Assembly (NCBI RefSeq): GCF_000300995.1
Contig: NZ_AMRJ01000001.1
Coordinates: 1 to 64,000, forward strand
Direction: 5' to 3'
DNA from: Alcanivorax hongdengensis A-11-3
GTDB taxonomy: Bacteria > Pseudomonadota > Gammaproteobacteria > Pseudomonadales > Alcanivoracaceae
DNA: 64,000 bases
Position numbers and translations under genes: made by a program. Each line of letters begins with the position of its first letter. Position 1 is the stretch's first letter. The notes below the pieces were generated by a model, which saw only the letters and a program-made list of their open reading frames with translations, was not told where the DNA came from and searched no databases. Shown piece by piece: positions 15,573-24,183 of the stretch.

Positions 15573-16580
15573 TCAGGCCTGCTGGCGCCGGTAGCTGGCG
15601 GGGCTCTGCCCGGTCCAGCGCCGGAAGGCATGAATGAAATTGGACACCTCGGAAAACCCCAGCCGTTCGCTGATTTCTTCCAGCCGCAGAACACCGGCCA
15701 GCAGCCACTGCTCCGCCAGCATCAGCCGCACCTCATCCAGCAACTCCCGGTAGCCGGTGCCCTCGCGGGCCAACTGCCGCCGCAGGGTGCGGCTGGTGAC
15801 GTTGAGGCCGGCGGCCATCTCTTCCATGTCGGGAAAGCGTCCGGGCTGCTCCAGCAGCCGCTGGCGTACCTGTACTGCCACACCCTTGCGGCGGGCCCGC
15901 TGCATCAGCAGTTGCTGACACTGCTCCTCGCAAAGCCGGGCGGTGGCCCGGTTGGCACGGGGCAAGGGCATGGCCAGCAGACCGGCCTGGAAACTGGCAC
16001 GGTTTTCGGCGGCGCCGAACTGCGGCTGACAGCCGAAAATTCTTTCAAAAGGGGCCGGATCCCGGGCCGGCATTCGCAGGCACAACTCGGAAAGCGGCAT
16101 CATGCCGGCAAACAGTTCCTGCTGAATCACCATGATGGCACTGGCATCCCGGGCCAGCAGATAGGGGCGCACCTGCGCCGGTAGCGCACCGTCATCAAGC
16201 ACCAGGGACGCCTGCTCACCGCGGGTTTTCAGTGACATGGCGACAAAGGCAAAGGTCAGGTCCAGATAACGCAGCCCCAGGTCCACCGCCTGGCCGAAGG
16301 TGGAGCTGCTGAGCATGGCGAAGCCCCAGACCCCATAGCTGCTCAGGTGATACCGCTGGCCCATGGCCAGGCCGAGCTCGGCATTATCCCCTGGCAGGGT
16401 ACACAGGTTGCGCACCACGGCCAGCTCCTGGTCGGCACTGATTTCACAATCGACACCGCTGAGCATGGCCTCGCTCAGGCCGCTACCGGCCAGACACTGT
16501 GCCACGGACAGGCCCCGCTCCAGGGCGAATTGCACCTGCAGGCGAACACTGGTGATGCTGCGACGGCTGGCAATGGGCAT
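15573..16580 (-). CDS. AraC-family transcriptional regulator
   Basis: 335-aa regulator. Residues about 20-210 form the arabinose-binding-type sensor domain seen in OruR/ArgR-like AraC proteins (MGQRYHLSSYGVWGFAMLSSSTFGQAVDLGLRYLDLTFAF). The C-terminal 100 residues carry two helix-turn-helices (MAAGLNVTSRTLRRQLAREG and ISERLGFSEVSNFIHAFRRWTG). It is transcribed divergently from the monooxygenase-hydrolase-SDR operon, with 84 bases between start codons, so control of that operon is likely. The ligand is not readable from sequence; a ketone, lactone or alcohol intermediate would suit the neighbours. Confidence 0.88.
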   Translation of the reverse strand: MPIASRRSITSVRLQVQFALERGLSVAQCLAGSGLSEAMLSGVDCEISADQELAVVRNLCTLPGDNAELGLAMGQRYHLSSYGVWGFAMLSSSTFGQAVDLGLRYLDLTFAFVAMSLKTRGEQASLVLDDGALPAQVRPYLLARDASAIMVIQQELFAGMMPLSELCLRMPARDPAPFERIFGCQPQFGAAENRASFQAGLLAMPLPRANRATARLCEEQCQQLLMQRARRKGVAVQVRQRLLEQPGRFPDMEEMAAGLNVTSRTLRRQLAREGTGYRELLDEVRLMLAEQWLLAGVLRLEEISERLGFSEVSNFIHAFRRWTGQSPASYRRQQA

Positions 16581-16664
16581 AACTGTCCGAATTCCACAAC
16601 TTTATGTCCCAGTATGCCATAAACATAACGTTTATCAGTGATTACATTAAGGGTAAGAGACTCA

Positions 16665-18143
16665 ATGCAATCAGACCGGACTCTCAACATGACACCGACC
16701 CATCGCGTATTGATCATCGGCGCCGGCTTTGGCGGCCTGGCCATGGCCATCCGGCTCAAGGAGCAGGGCGAACATGATCTGCTGCTGATTGAAAAAGGCC
16801 ACGACGTGGGTGGCTGCTGGCGGGACAATACCTACCCGGGCGCCGCCTGCGACGTGCCCTCGCATCTATACTCGTTTTCCTTCGAGCGCCATTATCCGTG
16901 GAGCCGCCGCTTTGCCCCCCAGGCGGAAATTCTCGCCTACCAGCAACACTGCGCGCGCAAGTACGACATCTACCGCCACATCCGTTTCAACACGGAAGTG
17001 GCCGATGCCCGCTACCGGGATGATCAGGGCCTGTGGGAAGTGACCCTGACCAACGGCGAGACGCTCACCTGCCGGGCACTGATCACCGCCACCGGCCAGC
17101 TCAACCAGCCGGCCTACCCGCCGCTCAAGGGCATCGATGACTTCCATGGCCCGCATTTCCATAGCGCCCGCTGGGACCACGACGTGGACCTGACCGGCAA
17201 GACCGTGGCCGTGGTTGGCACCGGCGCCAGCGCCATCCAGTTCGTGCCAGAAGTGGCCAAGGTGGCCGGCAAGGTCAAGCTGTTCCAGCGCTCCGCCGCC
17301 CACGTGATCGCCAAACCGGATCGCCCCTACACCCGGGCCGAACACCTGCTGCTCAAGAAGCTGCCCATAGCCCAGACACTGGACCGGCTGCGCATCTATG
17401 CCGCCAATGAATCACGGGTGCTGGGTTTCACGTCTTTGCAGAAGGCCATGACCGCCTATGAATGGCTGTTCAAGCGTCACCTGAAACAGTCCATCAAGGA
17501 CCCGGCGTTGCGTGAAAAGCTGACTCCGGATTACCCCATGGGCTGCAAGCGCATTCTGATGTCCAACGACTACTACCCGGCGCTGGCCCGGGACAATGTG
17601 GAAGTGATCAACCACGGCATCCAGTCGGTGGACAAACAGGGCCTCACCGACAGCACCGGAGTCCACCACGATGCGGACGTGATCATCTACGGCACCGGCT
17701 TCAAGGCCACCGACTTCCTCACCCCCATGACCCTCCATGGTCGTGACGGCCAGGACCTGAACGAGGCCTGGAAAGACGGCGCGGAGGCCTACCTGGGCAT
17801 TACCGTGCGCGGCTTCCCCAACCTGTTCATGCTCTATGGGCCCAACACCAACCTGGGCCACAATTCCATCATCTATATGCTGGAAAGCCAGGTTCATTAC
17901 GTGTTGCAGTGCCTGGCGCAGCTGGACGACAGTGTCCGGGCCCTGGAAGTGCGCCAGGACAGCCAGGCCCGTTTCAATGAGCGGGTACAGGCCGACATCC
18001 GCGACACCGTCTGGGACAAGGGCTGCCACAGCTGGTACAAGACGGACAGCGGCAAGAACACCAACAACTGGCCGGGCTTCACTTTCAGCTACCGCCAGCA
18101 GACCCGCAATCTGGACCTGAATGACTATGAACTCATCCGCTGA
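16665..18143 (+). CDS. Flavin-containing (Baeyer-Villiger type) monooxygenase
   Basis: 492-aa FAD/NADPH monooxygenase. The N-terminal Rossmann motif GAGFGGLAMAIRL binds FAD and a second one (VGTGASAIQFVPEV) binds NADPH. Between them lies the Baeyer-Villiger fingerprint FHGPHFHSARWD (F-x-G-x-x-x-H-x-x-x-W). GGCWRDNTYPGAACDVPSHLYSFSF is typical of the class I BVMO/FMO branch. The start is ATG at 16665 after AAGAG; ATG 16689 is also possible. The products would be esters or lactones from ketones, and the next gene encodes a hydrolase that could open them. Substrate unknown; alicyclic or long-chain ketones are reasonable guesses. Confidence 0.88.
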   Translation: MQSDRTLNMTPTHRVLIIGAGFGGLAMAIRLKEQGEHDLLLIEKGHDVGGCWRDNTYPGAACDVPSHLYSFSFERHYPWSRRFAPQAEILAYQQHCARKYDIYRHIRFNTEVADARYRDDQGLWEVTLTNGETLTCRALITATGQLNQPAYPPLKGIDDFHGPHFHSARWDHDVDLTGKTVAVVGTGASAIQFVPEVAKVAGKVKLFQRSAAHVIAKPDRPYTRAEHLLLKKLPIAQTLDRLRIYAANESRVLGFTSLQKAMTAYEWLFKRHLKQSIKDPALREKLTPDYPMGCKRILMSNDYYPALARDNVEVINHGIQSVDKQGLTDSTGVHHDADVIIYGTGFKATDFLTPMTLHGRDGQDLNEAWKDGAEAYLGITVRGFPNLFMLYGPNTNLGHNSIIYMLESQVHYVLQCLAQLDDSVRALEVRQDSQARFNERVQADIRDTVWDKGCHSWYKTDSGKNTNNWPGFTFSYRQQTRNLDLNDYELIR

Positions 18144-19056
18144 ACGCATCAGCCAGTCCCGCTCGATAATGCAGCAGGCTGTGGCCGGCGTCTTGCGCCG
18201 CTCCCTGCGCCTGCTGTTCAAGCCGGTGGCCAACCCCCGAGTCAGTGTCGCCCTGCAGCGACGCTGGCTGAATATCATGGCCCAGAGCACGCTGCGCAAC
18301 CGCTCGGTCAACAGTGCCGACCGGCCCCTGGCCGGCGTGCCCTGCCGCCACTACCAGCCATTGAATGCCACCGGCACCGTGCTCTATCTGCACGGCGGCG
18401 GCTACGTGGCCGGCAGCCCGGACAGCCACAAGGCCATCACCTCGCATCTGGCTCACTACGCCAATGCCCATGTGGTGGTGCCGGACTACCGGCTGGCGCC
18501 GGAGCACCCCTGCCCCGCGGCCATCGAGGATGCGGTGGCGGTCTACCGACACTTGCTGGCCAGCGGCGTGGAGCCGCAGCAACTGACCCTGGCCGGCGAC
18601 TCTGCCGGTGGCGGCCTGACCTTTGCCACCCTGCAGGCGCTGAAGGCCGCCGGCGAGCCGCTGCCCGGCTCGGTGATCGTGTTCTCCCCCTGGGTGGACC
18701 TGAGCCTGACGCAACTGTTCGATACCGACCGGGACATCATGCTCAGCGAGGCCTGGCTGGGCTTCGCCGCCCGCGCCTATGGCGGCGATGATCTGAGCGC
18801 CGCCAGCCGCTCGCCCATCAATGGCGACCTGAGCGGCCTGCCGCCGGTGCTGATTCAGGTGGGTGGCGACGAAATTCTGCTCAACGACAGCCAGCGACTG
18901 TGCCAGGCAATCCATGACGCCGGCGGCCAGGCCAGGCTGCAGGTGCACCCGCAACGCTGGCATGATTTCCAGCTCCATGCCGGGGTGCTGACCGATGCCG
19001 ACCAGGCACTGATGACCTGCGCGCGCTTTATTCACCAGCACCGGGAACCGTCTTGA
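18121..19056 (+). CDS. Alpha/beta hydrolase, hormone-sensitive lipase family
   Basis: 311-aa esterase/lipase of family IV. The oxyanion motif HGGGYVAG, the nucleophile elbow GDSAGGG, the Asp region near VGGDEILLND and the catalytic His in HDFQLHAG are all visible. Its start lies inside the end of the monooxygenase gene (ATG 18121 or 18127, stop of the previous gene at 18143) and its stop overlaps the next start (TGATGA), so the three genes form one coupled operon. It is likely to hydrolyse the ester or lactone made by the monooxygenase; substrate range is inferred. Cytoplasmic, no signal peptide. Confidence 0.88.
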   Translation: MTMNSSAERISQSRSIMQQAVAGVLRRSLRLLFKPVANPRVSVALQRRWLNIMAQSTLRNRSVNSADRPLAGVPCRHYQPLNATGTVLYLHGGGYVAGSPDSHKAITSHLAHYANAHVVVPDYRLAPEHPCPAAIEDAVAVYRHLLASGVEPQQLTLAGDSAGGGLTFATLQALKAAGEPLPGSVIVFSPWVDLSLTQLFDTDRDIMLSEAWLGFAARAYGGDDLSAASRSPINGDLSGLPPVLIQVGGDEILLNDSQRLCQAIHDAGGQARLQVHPQRWHDFQLHAGVLTDADQALMTCARFIHQHREPS

Positions 19057-19814
19057 TGAAACGTATTCTGATCACCGGCGCCGCCAGCGGCATCGGCATG
19101 GCCACCGCCCGCCACTTTCACCGCCAAGGCTGGCAACTGGGGCTGCTGGATATCAATGAAGTGGCCCTGGCAAAACTGGCTGACGAACTGGGCAATAGCT
19201 GGCATCGCCGACTGGATGTCACCGATGCGGATGCCTGCCGCCAGGCCTGCGAGGCCTTTGCCGGCGATCAGGGGCTGGACGTGCTGTTCAACTGTGCCGG
19301 TATTCTCAGCATGGGGCATTTCGAGGACATCAGCCCGGCACGGCACAAGCAGATCATCGACATCAACGTCACCGGCCTGATCAACATGAGCCTGGCGGCG
19401 CTGCCGGCGCTGAAAAACAGTGACGCGCCGGCGGTGATCAACATGAGCTCCGCCTCCGCGCTCAGTGGTGTGCCACACCTGGCCAGCTACTCGGCCAGCA
19501 AGTTTGCCGTGCGCGGCCTCACCGAAGCCCTGCATATCGAATGGAAACGTCTCGGTATCCGGGTGGTGGACCTGATGCCGCCGTTCGTGAAAACGCCGAT
19601 GGTGGACGCTGCGGATTTTCGTGCGCCGGTGGTGGACCGCATGGGCGTCAACCTGACCGCCGAAGACATTGCCGCCGAGGCCTGGAAAGCGGCCAATGAA
19701 AAGGTGCCGGTGCATAACCCGGTGGGCTTTACCTTCAAGATGATGAAGCTGCTGGACAAACTGTTGCCGTCGGCGTCCACCCGCCTGATCATGACCTTTC
19801 TGAGCCGGGAATAG
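19056..19814 (+). CDS. Short-chain dehydrogenase/reductase
   Basis: 252-aa classical SDR. The cofactor motif TGAASGIG is at residues 7-14, NCAG replaces NNAG in the central motif, and the catalytic Ser and YxxxK appear in SSASALSGVPHLASYSASK. The Asp after beta-2 (LLDINE) suggests NAD(H) preference. It is the third gene of the monooxygenase-hydrolase operon. It may make the ketone substrate from an alcohol or oxidise the hydroxy-acid product of the hydrolase. ATG at 19056 was chosen over TTG at 19053. Confidence 0.88.
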   Translation: MKRILITGAASGIGMATARHFHRQGWQLGLLDINEVALAKLADELGNSWHRRLDVTDADACRQACEAFAGDQGLDVLFNCAGILSMGHFEDISPARHKQIIDINVTGLINMSLAALPALKNSDAPAVINMSSASALSGVPHLASYSASKFAVRGLTEALHIEWKRLGIRVVDLMPPFVKTPMVDAADFRAPVVDRMGVNLTAEDIAAEAWKAANEKVPVHNPVGFTFKMMKLLDKLLPSASTRLIMTFLSRE

Positions 19815-19821
19815 TCCGCCA

Positions 19822-20226
19822 TCAAGGGACCGATGATGGGCTAAAACGGATTTTCACCCGTCGTCGGCCCCACTCCCGCGCTGCCTGGCGGTCGTGGCCC
19901 ATGTAGATATCGATCTTGTTCTTCCAGCGCCGGTGCATCTTGTCCTTGACCAGCCAGATGCCGGGCAGGCCCTCGATGGTCACCGGTGTATTATGGGTCA
20001 GCCCCCGGCGAATCAGATCCCGGGACACGGCGATCACCCGCATGCCCGGCTCCAGCGTATCCCCCCAGGCGGCCAGCGAATGATCCGTGCCCGCGCCCTG
20101 ACCGGGCAGGGAATTGTAGGCGGTGGCGGTGACCGTCAATACGGTTTCCGCCCGCACACCGACGGTAACCAACAATCCCATCAGCACCAGCAGGCAGCGC
20201 GCCTTCACACCGCCTTGCTGACTCAC
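19822..20226 (-). CDS. Exported 3D-domain protein
   Basis: 134-aa protein with a signal peptide (LLVLMGLLVTVGVRA) and a 3D domain, named for its three aspartates, related to the catalytic core of MltA-type lytic transglycosylases. Visible pieces are TATAYNSLPGQ, HSLAAWGDTLEPGMRVIAVS, and KDKMHRRWKNKIDIYMG with two of the aspartates. It probably acts on or near peptidoglycan in the periplasm. The start is GTG at 20226 with AGGAG upstream; a longer reading has no signal peptide. It runs divergently from the lipoprotein hydrolase, with only 15 bases between the two start codons. Confidence 0.8.
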   Translation of the reverse strand: MSQQGGVKARCLLVLMGLLVTVGVRAETVLTVTATAYNSLPGQGAGTDHSLAAWGDTLEPGMRVIAVSRDLIRRGLTHNTPVTIEGLPGIWLVKDKMHRRWKNKIDIYMGHDRQAAREWGRRRVKIRFSPSSVP

Positions 20227-20241
20227 CGCTATGCTCCTGCC

Positions 20242-21114
20242 ATGACCCGTCACGTCCTGCTCCCTGTTGTTGCCATGCTGATGCTGCTGACCGGCTGTGC
20301 CCACACGCCCAGTATACCCCCTGCCCTGTCCCCCACCGTGCGACTCTGGCAACCGGATACGGCACCCCGGGGGGTGATACTGGGCCTGCACAGCTTTGGC
20401 GACTTCAGCGCCGCCTTTGATCTTACCGGCCAGGCGCTGGCCCGGGCCGGCTATGTGGTACAAAGCTATGATCAGGCCGGCTTCGGCGACCGGGGACTGC
20501 ACGGGCACTGGGCCGGGGAAACACGGCTGGTGGACGAGGCCTGCCAGCAAATCCACCAGCTTGCAGACCACTACCAGCAGCCGGTGTTCCTGCTGGGTGA
20601 AAGCCTGGGCGGGGCGGTGGCCATGCTGGCCGCCCGGCAATGTCCACAGCAGGTGGCCGGATTGATTCTGGCGGCACCGGCAGTGCGCGAGGGAATTCGC
20701 TTTCGCTACGGCTGGAATCTGCTGATCGGCAGTGCCGCCGCCGTGTGGCCGAGCTACCCACTGACCGTGGAACGCGACCCGCAAGACCCGACCCTGGCAC
20801 CGGACAGTGCCCTGCGCCTGGCCGAGGACCCGCGCGTCATGCGCCAGGTACGCATGGATACCTACTGGGGCCTGATCAAACTGGCCGACAGTGCCAGCGA
20901 TATGGCAGCGCAACTGCGCCAGCCCACCCTGCTACTCTACGGCGGCAAGGACGAATCGGTCCCCAGAGCCGGCATCGACCATCTGCGCCAGCACCTGGCC
21001 GAGCACCTGAGCTGGCATTACTACCCCCAGGGGCCGCACCTGCTGTTGCAAAGTCGCCAGTGGCAGGACGTCACCGACGATATTCGGCAATGGCTGGCAG
21101 ACCAGTCCCGTTGA
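20242..21114 (+). CDS. Lipoprotein alpha/beta hydrolase (lysophospholipase-like)
   Basis: 290-aa predicted lipoprotein (lipobox LLTGC, Cys 18). It has a Hydrolase_4/monoacylglycerol-lipase fold: HSFGDFSAAF near the oxyanion region, the nucleophile elbow GESLGGAVA, the acid in LYGGKDESVP and a terminal His in PQGPHLLLQ. ATG at 20242 gives the lipobox protein; upstream codons in frame are not plausible coding. It may hydrolyse lipid esters at the periplasmic face of a membrane. The 5' ends of this gene and of the 3D-domain gene nearly touch, so their promoters must lie in each other's coding sequence or be shared. Confidence 0.82.
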   Translation: MTRHVLLPVVAMLMLLTGCAHTPSIPPALSPTVRLWQPDTAPRGVILGLHSFGDFSAAFDLTGQALARAGYVVQSYDQAGFGDRGLHGHWAGETRLVDEACQQIHQLADHYQQPVFLLGESLGGAVAMLAARQCPQQVAGLILAAPAVREGIRFRYGWNLLIGSAAAVWPSYPLTVERDPQDPTLAPDSALRLAEDPRVMRQVRMDTYWGLIKLADSASDMAAQLRQPTLLLYGGKDESVPRAGIDHLRQHLAEHLSWHYYPQGPHLLLQSRQWQDVTDDIRQWLADQSR

Positions 21115-21187
21115 TTGGCCTGTCCTGCAGCCGCAGGCCTGCTACTCTTTGCCCACATCGCATACACCTTGTTCAGGAGACCTCTTG

Positions 21188-22021
21188 ATGAGCAAACGGG
21201 TTCTGATTACCGGCGGCAATTCCGGCATTGGCCTGTGTACCGCCGAGCAACTGGCCGAGCAGGGGGCCGAAGTGATCCTGGCCTGCCGTGACCAGACCAA
21301 GGGGCAGGCCGCGGTGGCCCGCATCAAGAACCGCACCCCGAATGCCCGGGTGCGCCTGTTCGAGCTGGACCTGTCCAGTCTGCAACGGGTCAACGCCAGC
21401 GCCGACAAGATTCTCGCCAGCCTGGATCACCTGGATGTGCTGATCAACAATGCCGGCGTGGTGCCCACCAGCCAGCAATTCACCGACGACGGTTACGAGA
21501 TGCAATTCGGCGTCAACTACCTGGCGCCGGTTCTGCTCACCCACCGGCTGATGCCGCTGCTGGAAAAAAGCGAGGCGGGCCGCATTGTCCATGTGGCCTC
21601 GGTGGCCCACTGGCTGGGCCGTATCAACTCACGCACCTGGCGCGGCCGTCGCCCCTATCTGGTGATGGATGCCTACGGCCAGTCCAAGCTGGGCAATATC
21701 CTGTTCAGCGATGCCCTGGCCAGCCGACTGGAAGAACGCGGCATCACCAGTAACGCCCTGCACCCGGGCGGCGTGGACACGCCGATCTTTCGCTATGTGC
21801 CGCGCCCGGCCATGGCACTGATTCGCCCCACCCTGACCACCCCGGAAAAAGCCGCCCGTTTGCCGGTAAAGCTGGCACTGAGCGACGAGTTTGCAGGGGT
21901 GACCGGTGGCTACTTCGATGCCAAGGGCAAGGCGCTGCGCTCGCCGCTGGCCCGCCGGGCCGGCCTGGCAGAGCAACTCTACGCCCAGACTGTGACCCTG
22001 CTGGGCATTGACCCGGTTTAA
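21188..22021 (+). CDS. SDR oxidoreductase, retinol-dehydrogenase-like
   Basis: 277-aa short-chain dehydrogenase of the retinol/WW-domain oxidoreductase-like group. TGGNSGIG is the cofactor motif, followed by ACRD (Arg after beta-2, suggesting NADPH), DLSSL, NNAG and the catalytic YGQSK. The C-terminus contains LHPGGVDTPIFRY, typical of this group. ATG at 21188 follows AGGAGACCTCTTG. It stands alone; substrates are probably lipophilic aldehydes or alcohols. Confidence 0.85.
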   Translation: MSKRVLITGGNSGIGLCTAEQLAEQGAEVILACRDQTKGQAAVARIKNRTPNARVRLFELDLSSLQRVNASADKILASLDHLDVLINNAGVVPTSQQFTDDGYEMQFGVNYLAPVLLTHRLMPLLEKSEAGRIVHVASVAHWLGRINSRTWRGRRPYLVMDAYGQSKLGNILFSDALASRLEERGITSNALHPGGVDTPIFRYVPRPAMALIRPTLTTPEKAARLPVKLALSDEFAGVTGGYFDAKGKALRSPLARRAGLAEQLYAQTVTLLGIDPV

Positions 22022-22051
22022 CGGGCTGTTGAAATTAAGCGGCGGCTGACA

Positions 22052-22642
22052 TTACCCGGGCGTCTCGATGGCGGCCCGGGTTACCTCCCTATCCAGGTGC
22101 GGGTAGAGCGCCAGGAAGACCTGCTCCAGGGTGTCGTAATGCAGCGCCAGCTCCTCGCCAATGCCGGCAAAGGAATTGGTGAAGCGGATACGGGCGGCCA
22201 TGGCATCCAGGGCCTCACTGACGCCCTCCAGGCTGGCATAGACATTCAACAGATCACGCTCGCGCATCCGCCCCACCGCCGCTTGCATGGCCGGCGGCAT
22301 CAGAGCCTGGCCCTGTTGCAGCTGTCGATAGTAATCGCCGATGGCGTGCTGCAACGGCCGGTCATGAAAGCGCGACCAGTGCTGCCAGAGAAAGTGGTCG
22401 AACAGCACATCCATGGCCACCCCGGCAAAACGACGCCGGGACGGGCTGAACAGCGCCCGGGCCTGGCGCACCGACGGGTGCTGGTCGGTCACCCGGTCCA
22501 CCAGGCGGTGGTTGTCCAGCGCCCGTTGCACCGTTTCGGGCAACGCCTGCACGTCAACACCACGCATGAAATCACCCAGTACGTTACCTACCCGCGAGGC
22601 CACCGTGGGGCGAGACAGGGACAAATGCGCCAGGTAATTCAC
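22052..22642 (-). CDS. acpH: Acyl carrier protein phosphodiesterase
   Basis: 196-aa AcpH-type enzyme, which removes the 4'-phosphopantetheine arm from acyl carrier protein. The N-terminus NYLAHLSLSRPTVASRVGNVLGDFMRG matches E. coli AcpH (MNFLAHLHLA...GNLLADFVRG), and HRLVDRVTDQHP and MDVLFDHFLWQHW supply the metal-binding His/Asp residues of the HD-like fold. I chose GTG at 22642, giving MNYLAHL, over TTG at 22648, which directly follows the upstream stop codon. It is coupled to the GNAT gene upstream. Confidence 0.88.
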   Translation of the reverse strand: MNYLAHLSLSRPTVASRVGNVLGDFMRGVDVQALPETVQRALDNHRLVDRVTDQHPSVRQARALFSPSRRRFAGVAMDVLFDHFLWQHWSRFHDRPLQHAIGDYYRQLQQGQALMPPAMQAAVGRMRERDLLNVYASLEGVSEALDAMAARIRFTNSFAGIGEELALHYDTLEQVFLALYPHLDREVTRAAIETPG

Positions 22643-22648
22643 CGCCAA

Positions 22649-23245
22649 TCAGCCCCGGTACTCACGCAGGAAGCGCAGATTCTCGCGCACCGCTGGCCAC
22701 TCGTGATTGATAATGGAAAACACCACGGTGTCCCGGTAGACGCCGTCCGGACTGCGTGTGTGGTTGCGTAGCACGCCATCCTGCTTGGCACCCAGGCGGG
22801 CAATGGCGGCCCGTGAAGCGCGGTTGTGCCAGTGGGTGCGAAACTCCACGGCAATGGCCTGCAGGGTTTCAAAGGCATGGGTGAGCAGCAGCTGCTTGCA
22901 TTCGGTATTGATGCCACTGCGTTGATGGCTTTGCCGGTACCAGGTATGGCCCAGCTCCAGGCGCCGGTTGTCCTCGTCCACGCGGAAGAAACGGGTGGAC
23001 CCGATCAGCGCGCCACTGGCCCGGTGACGAACCACAAAGGGGCAACCGCCGTTTTCGTCGCGGTCACGCAGGGCGCGGGCCACATAGTCCGCCATACCTT
23101 CAGGGCGGGCGACCAGGGTGTACCACAGGCGCCAGAGCTCGCCATCACGTACCGCCTCGGCCAGCGCCGGCACGTGCTCCATGGTCATCGGTTCCAGTAT
23201 CACGGCCTGCCCTTGCAGGGCGACCGGCTCAATCCATCGCGACAT
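22649..23245 (-). CDS. GNAT-family acetyltransferase (RimJ/RimL-like)
   Basis: 198-aa GNAT enzyme. The opening MEPVALQG-like strand (IEPVALQGQAVILEPM) is followed by IGSTRFFRVDEDNRRLELGHTWY and the acetyl-CoA-binding region around SGINTECKQLLLTHAFE. TGxYRDTVVFSI-type residues near the end (GVYRDTVVFSIINHEWP) are typical of the RimJ/RimL branch that acetylates N-termini or small amines. It overlaps no gene but its stop abuts acpH. Substrate unknown. Confidence 0.82.
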   Translation of the reverse strand: MSRWIEPVALQGQAVILEPMTMEHVPALAEAVRDGELWRLWYTLVARPEGMADYVARALRDRDENGGCPFVVRHRASGALIGSTRFFRVDEDNRRLELGHTWYRQSHQRSGINTECKQLLLTHAFETLQAIAVEFRTHWHNRASRAAIARLGAKQDGVLRNHTRSPDGVYRDTVVFSIINHEWPAVRENLRFLREYRG

Positions 23246-23294
23246 GGTTCGTCCTTGTGGTTAGCGATCAGGGGCCGCCAGCGCTAGCAGCCTG

Positions 23295-23654
23295 CTAAAG
23301 CCCCCAGCGACCGCGAAACATGAAGTAGACCGCACCCAGCAGGCACAGGCCGGCCCACAGGTAATCCAGCTTGAGTGGCTCGCGCATGTAGAACACCGAA
23401 AACGGCACGAATACCGACAGGGTAATCACCTCCTGCAGCACCTTGAGCTGCCCCAGGCTCAACTGGGTAAAGCCGATGCGATTGGCCGGCACCTGCAGCA
23501 GGTACTCGAAAAAGGCCACCCCCCAGCTGATCAGCGCCGCCACCAGCCAGGGCCGGTTATCCAGGGTTTTCAGGTGGGCATACCAGGCAAAGGTCATGAA
23601 TACATTGCTGGCGCACAGCAGGCCGATGGTGACCAGGATCGGCGGCACGGTCAT
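23295..23654 (-). CDS. DUF486 small membrane protein
   Basis: 119-aa integral membrane protein with four predicted helices (ILVTIGLLCASNVFMTFAW, WLVAALISWGVAFFEYLL, QEVITLSVFVPFSVFYM, LWAGLCLLGAVYFMF). Length, helix layout and the motif VPANRIGF match DUF486, a half-size relative of drug/metabolite transporters. It is 2 bases from the HIT gene and probably co-transcribed with it. Function unknown. Confidence 0.85.
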   Translation of the reverse strand: MTVPPILVTIGLLCASNVFMTFAWYAHLKTLDNRPWLVAALISWGVAFFEYLLQVPANRIGFTQLSLGQLKVLQEVITLSVFVPFSVFYMREPLKLDYLWAGLCLLGAVYFMFRGRWGL

Positions 23655-23656
23655 GC

Positions 23657-24061
<405 letters not shown>

Positions 24062-24183
24062 TCACAGACCACGGATTATCCGTGTTTATTTTATGCACGC
24101 CAGGCGGCGGGCCTCTTAGCGCCAGCCGCCAATGATGGCATTATACGCCCTGAACAAATCAACCTTCTGGCAACCGGATCACC

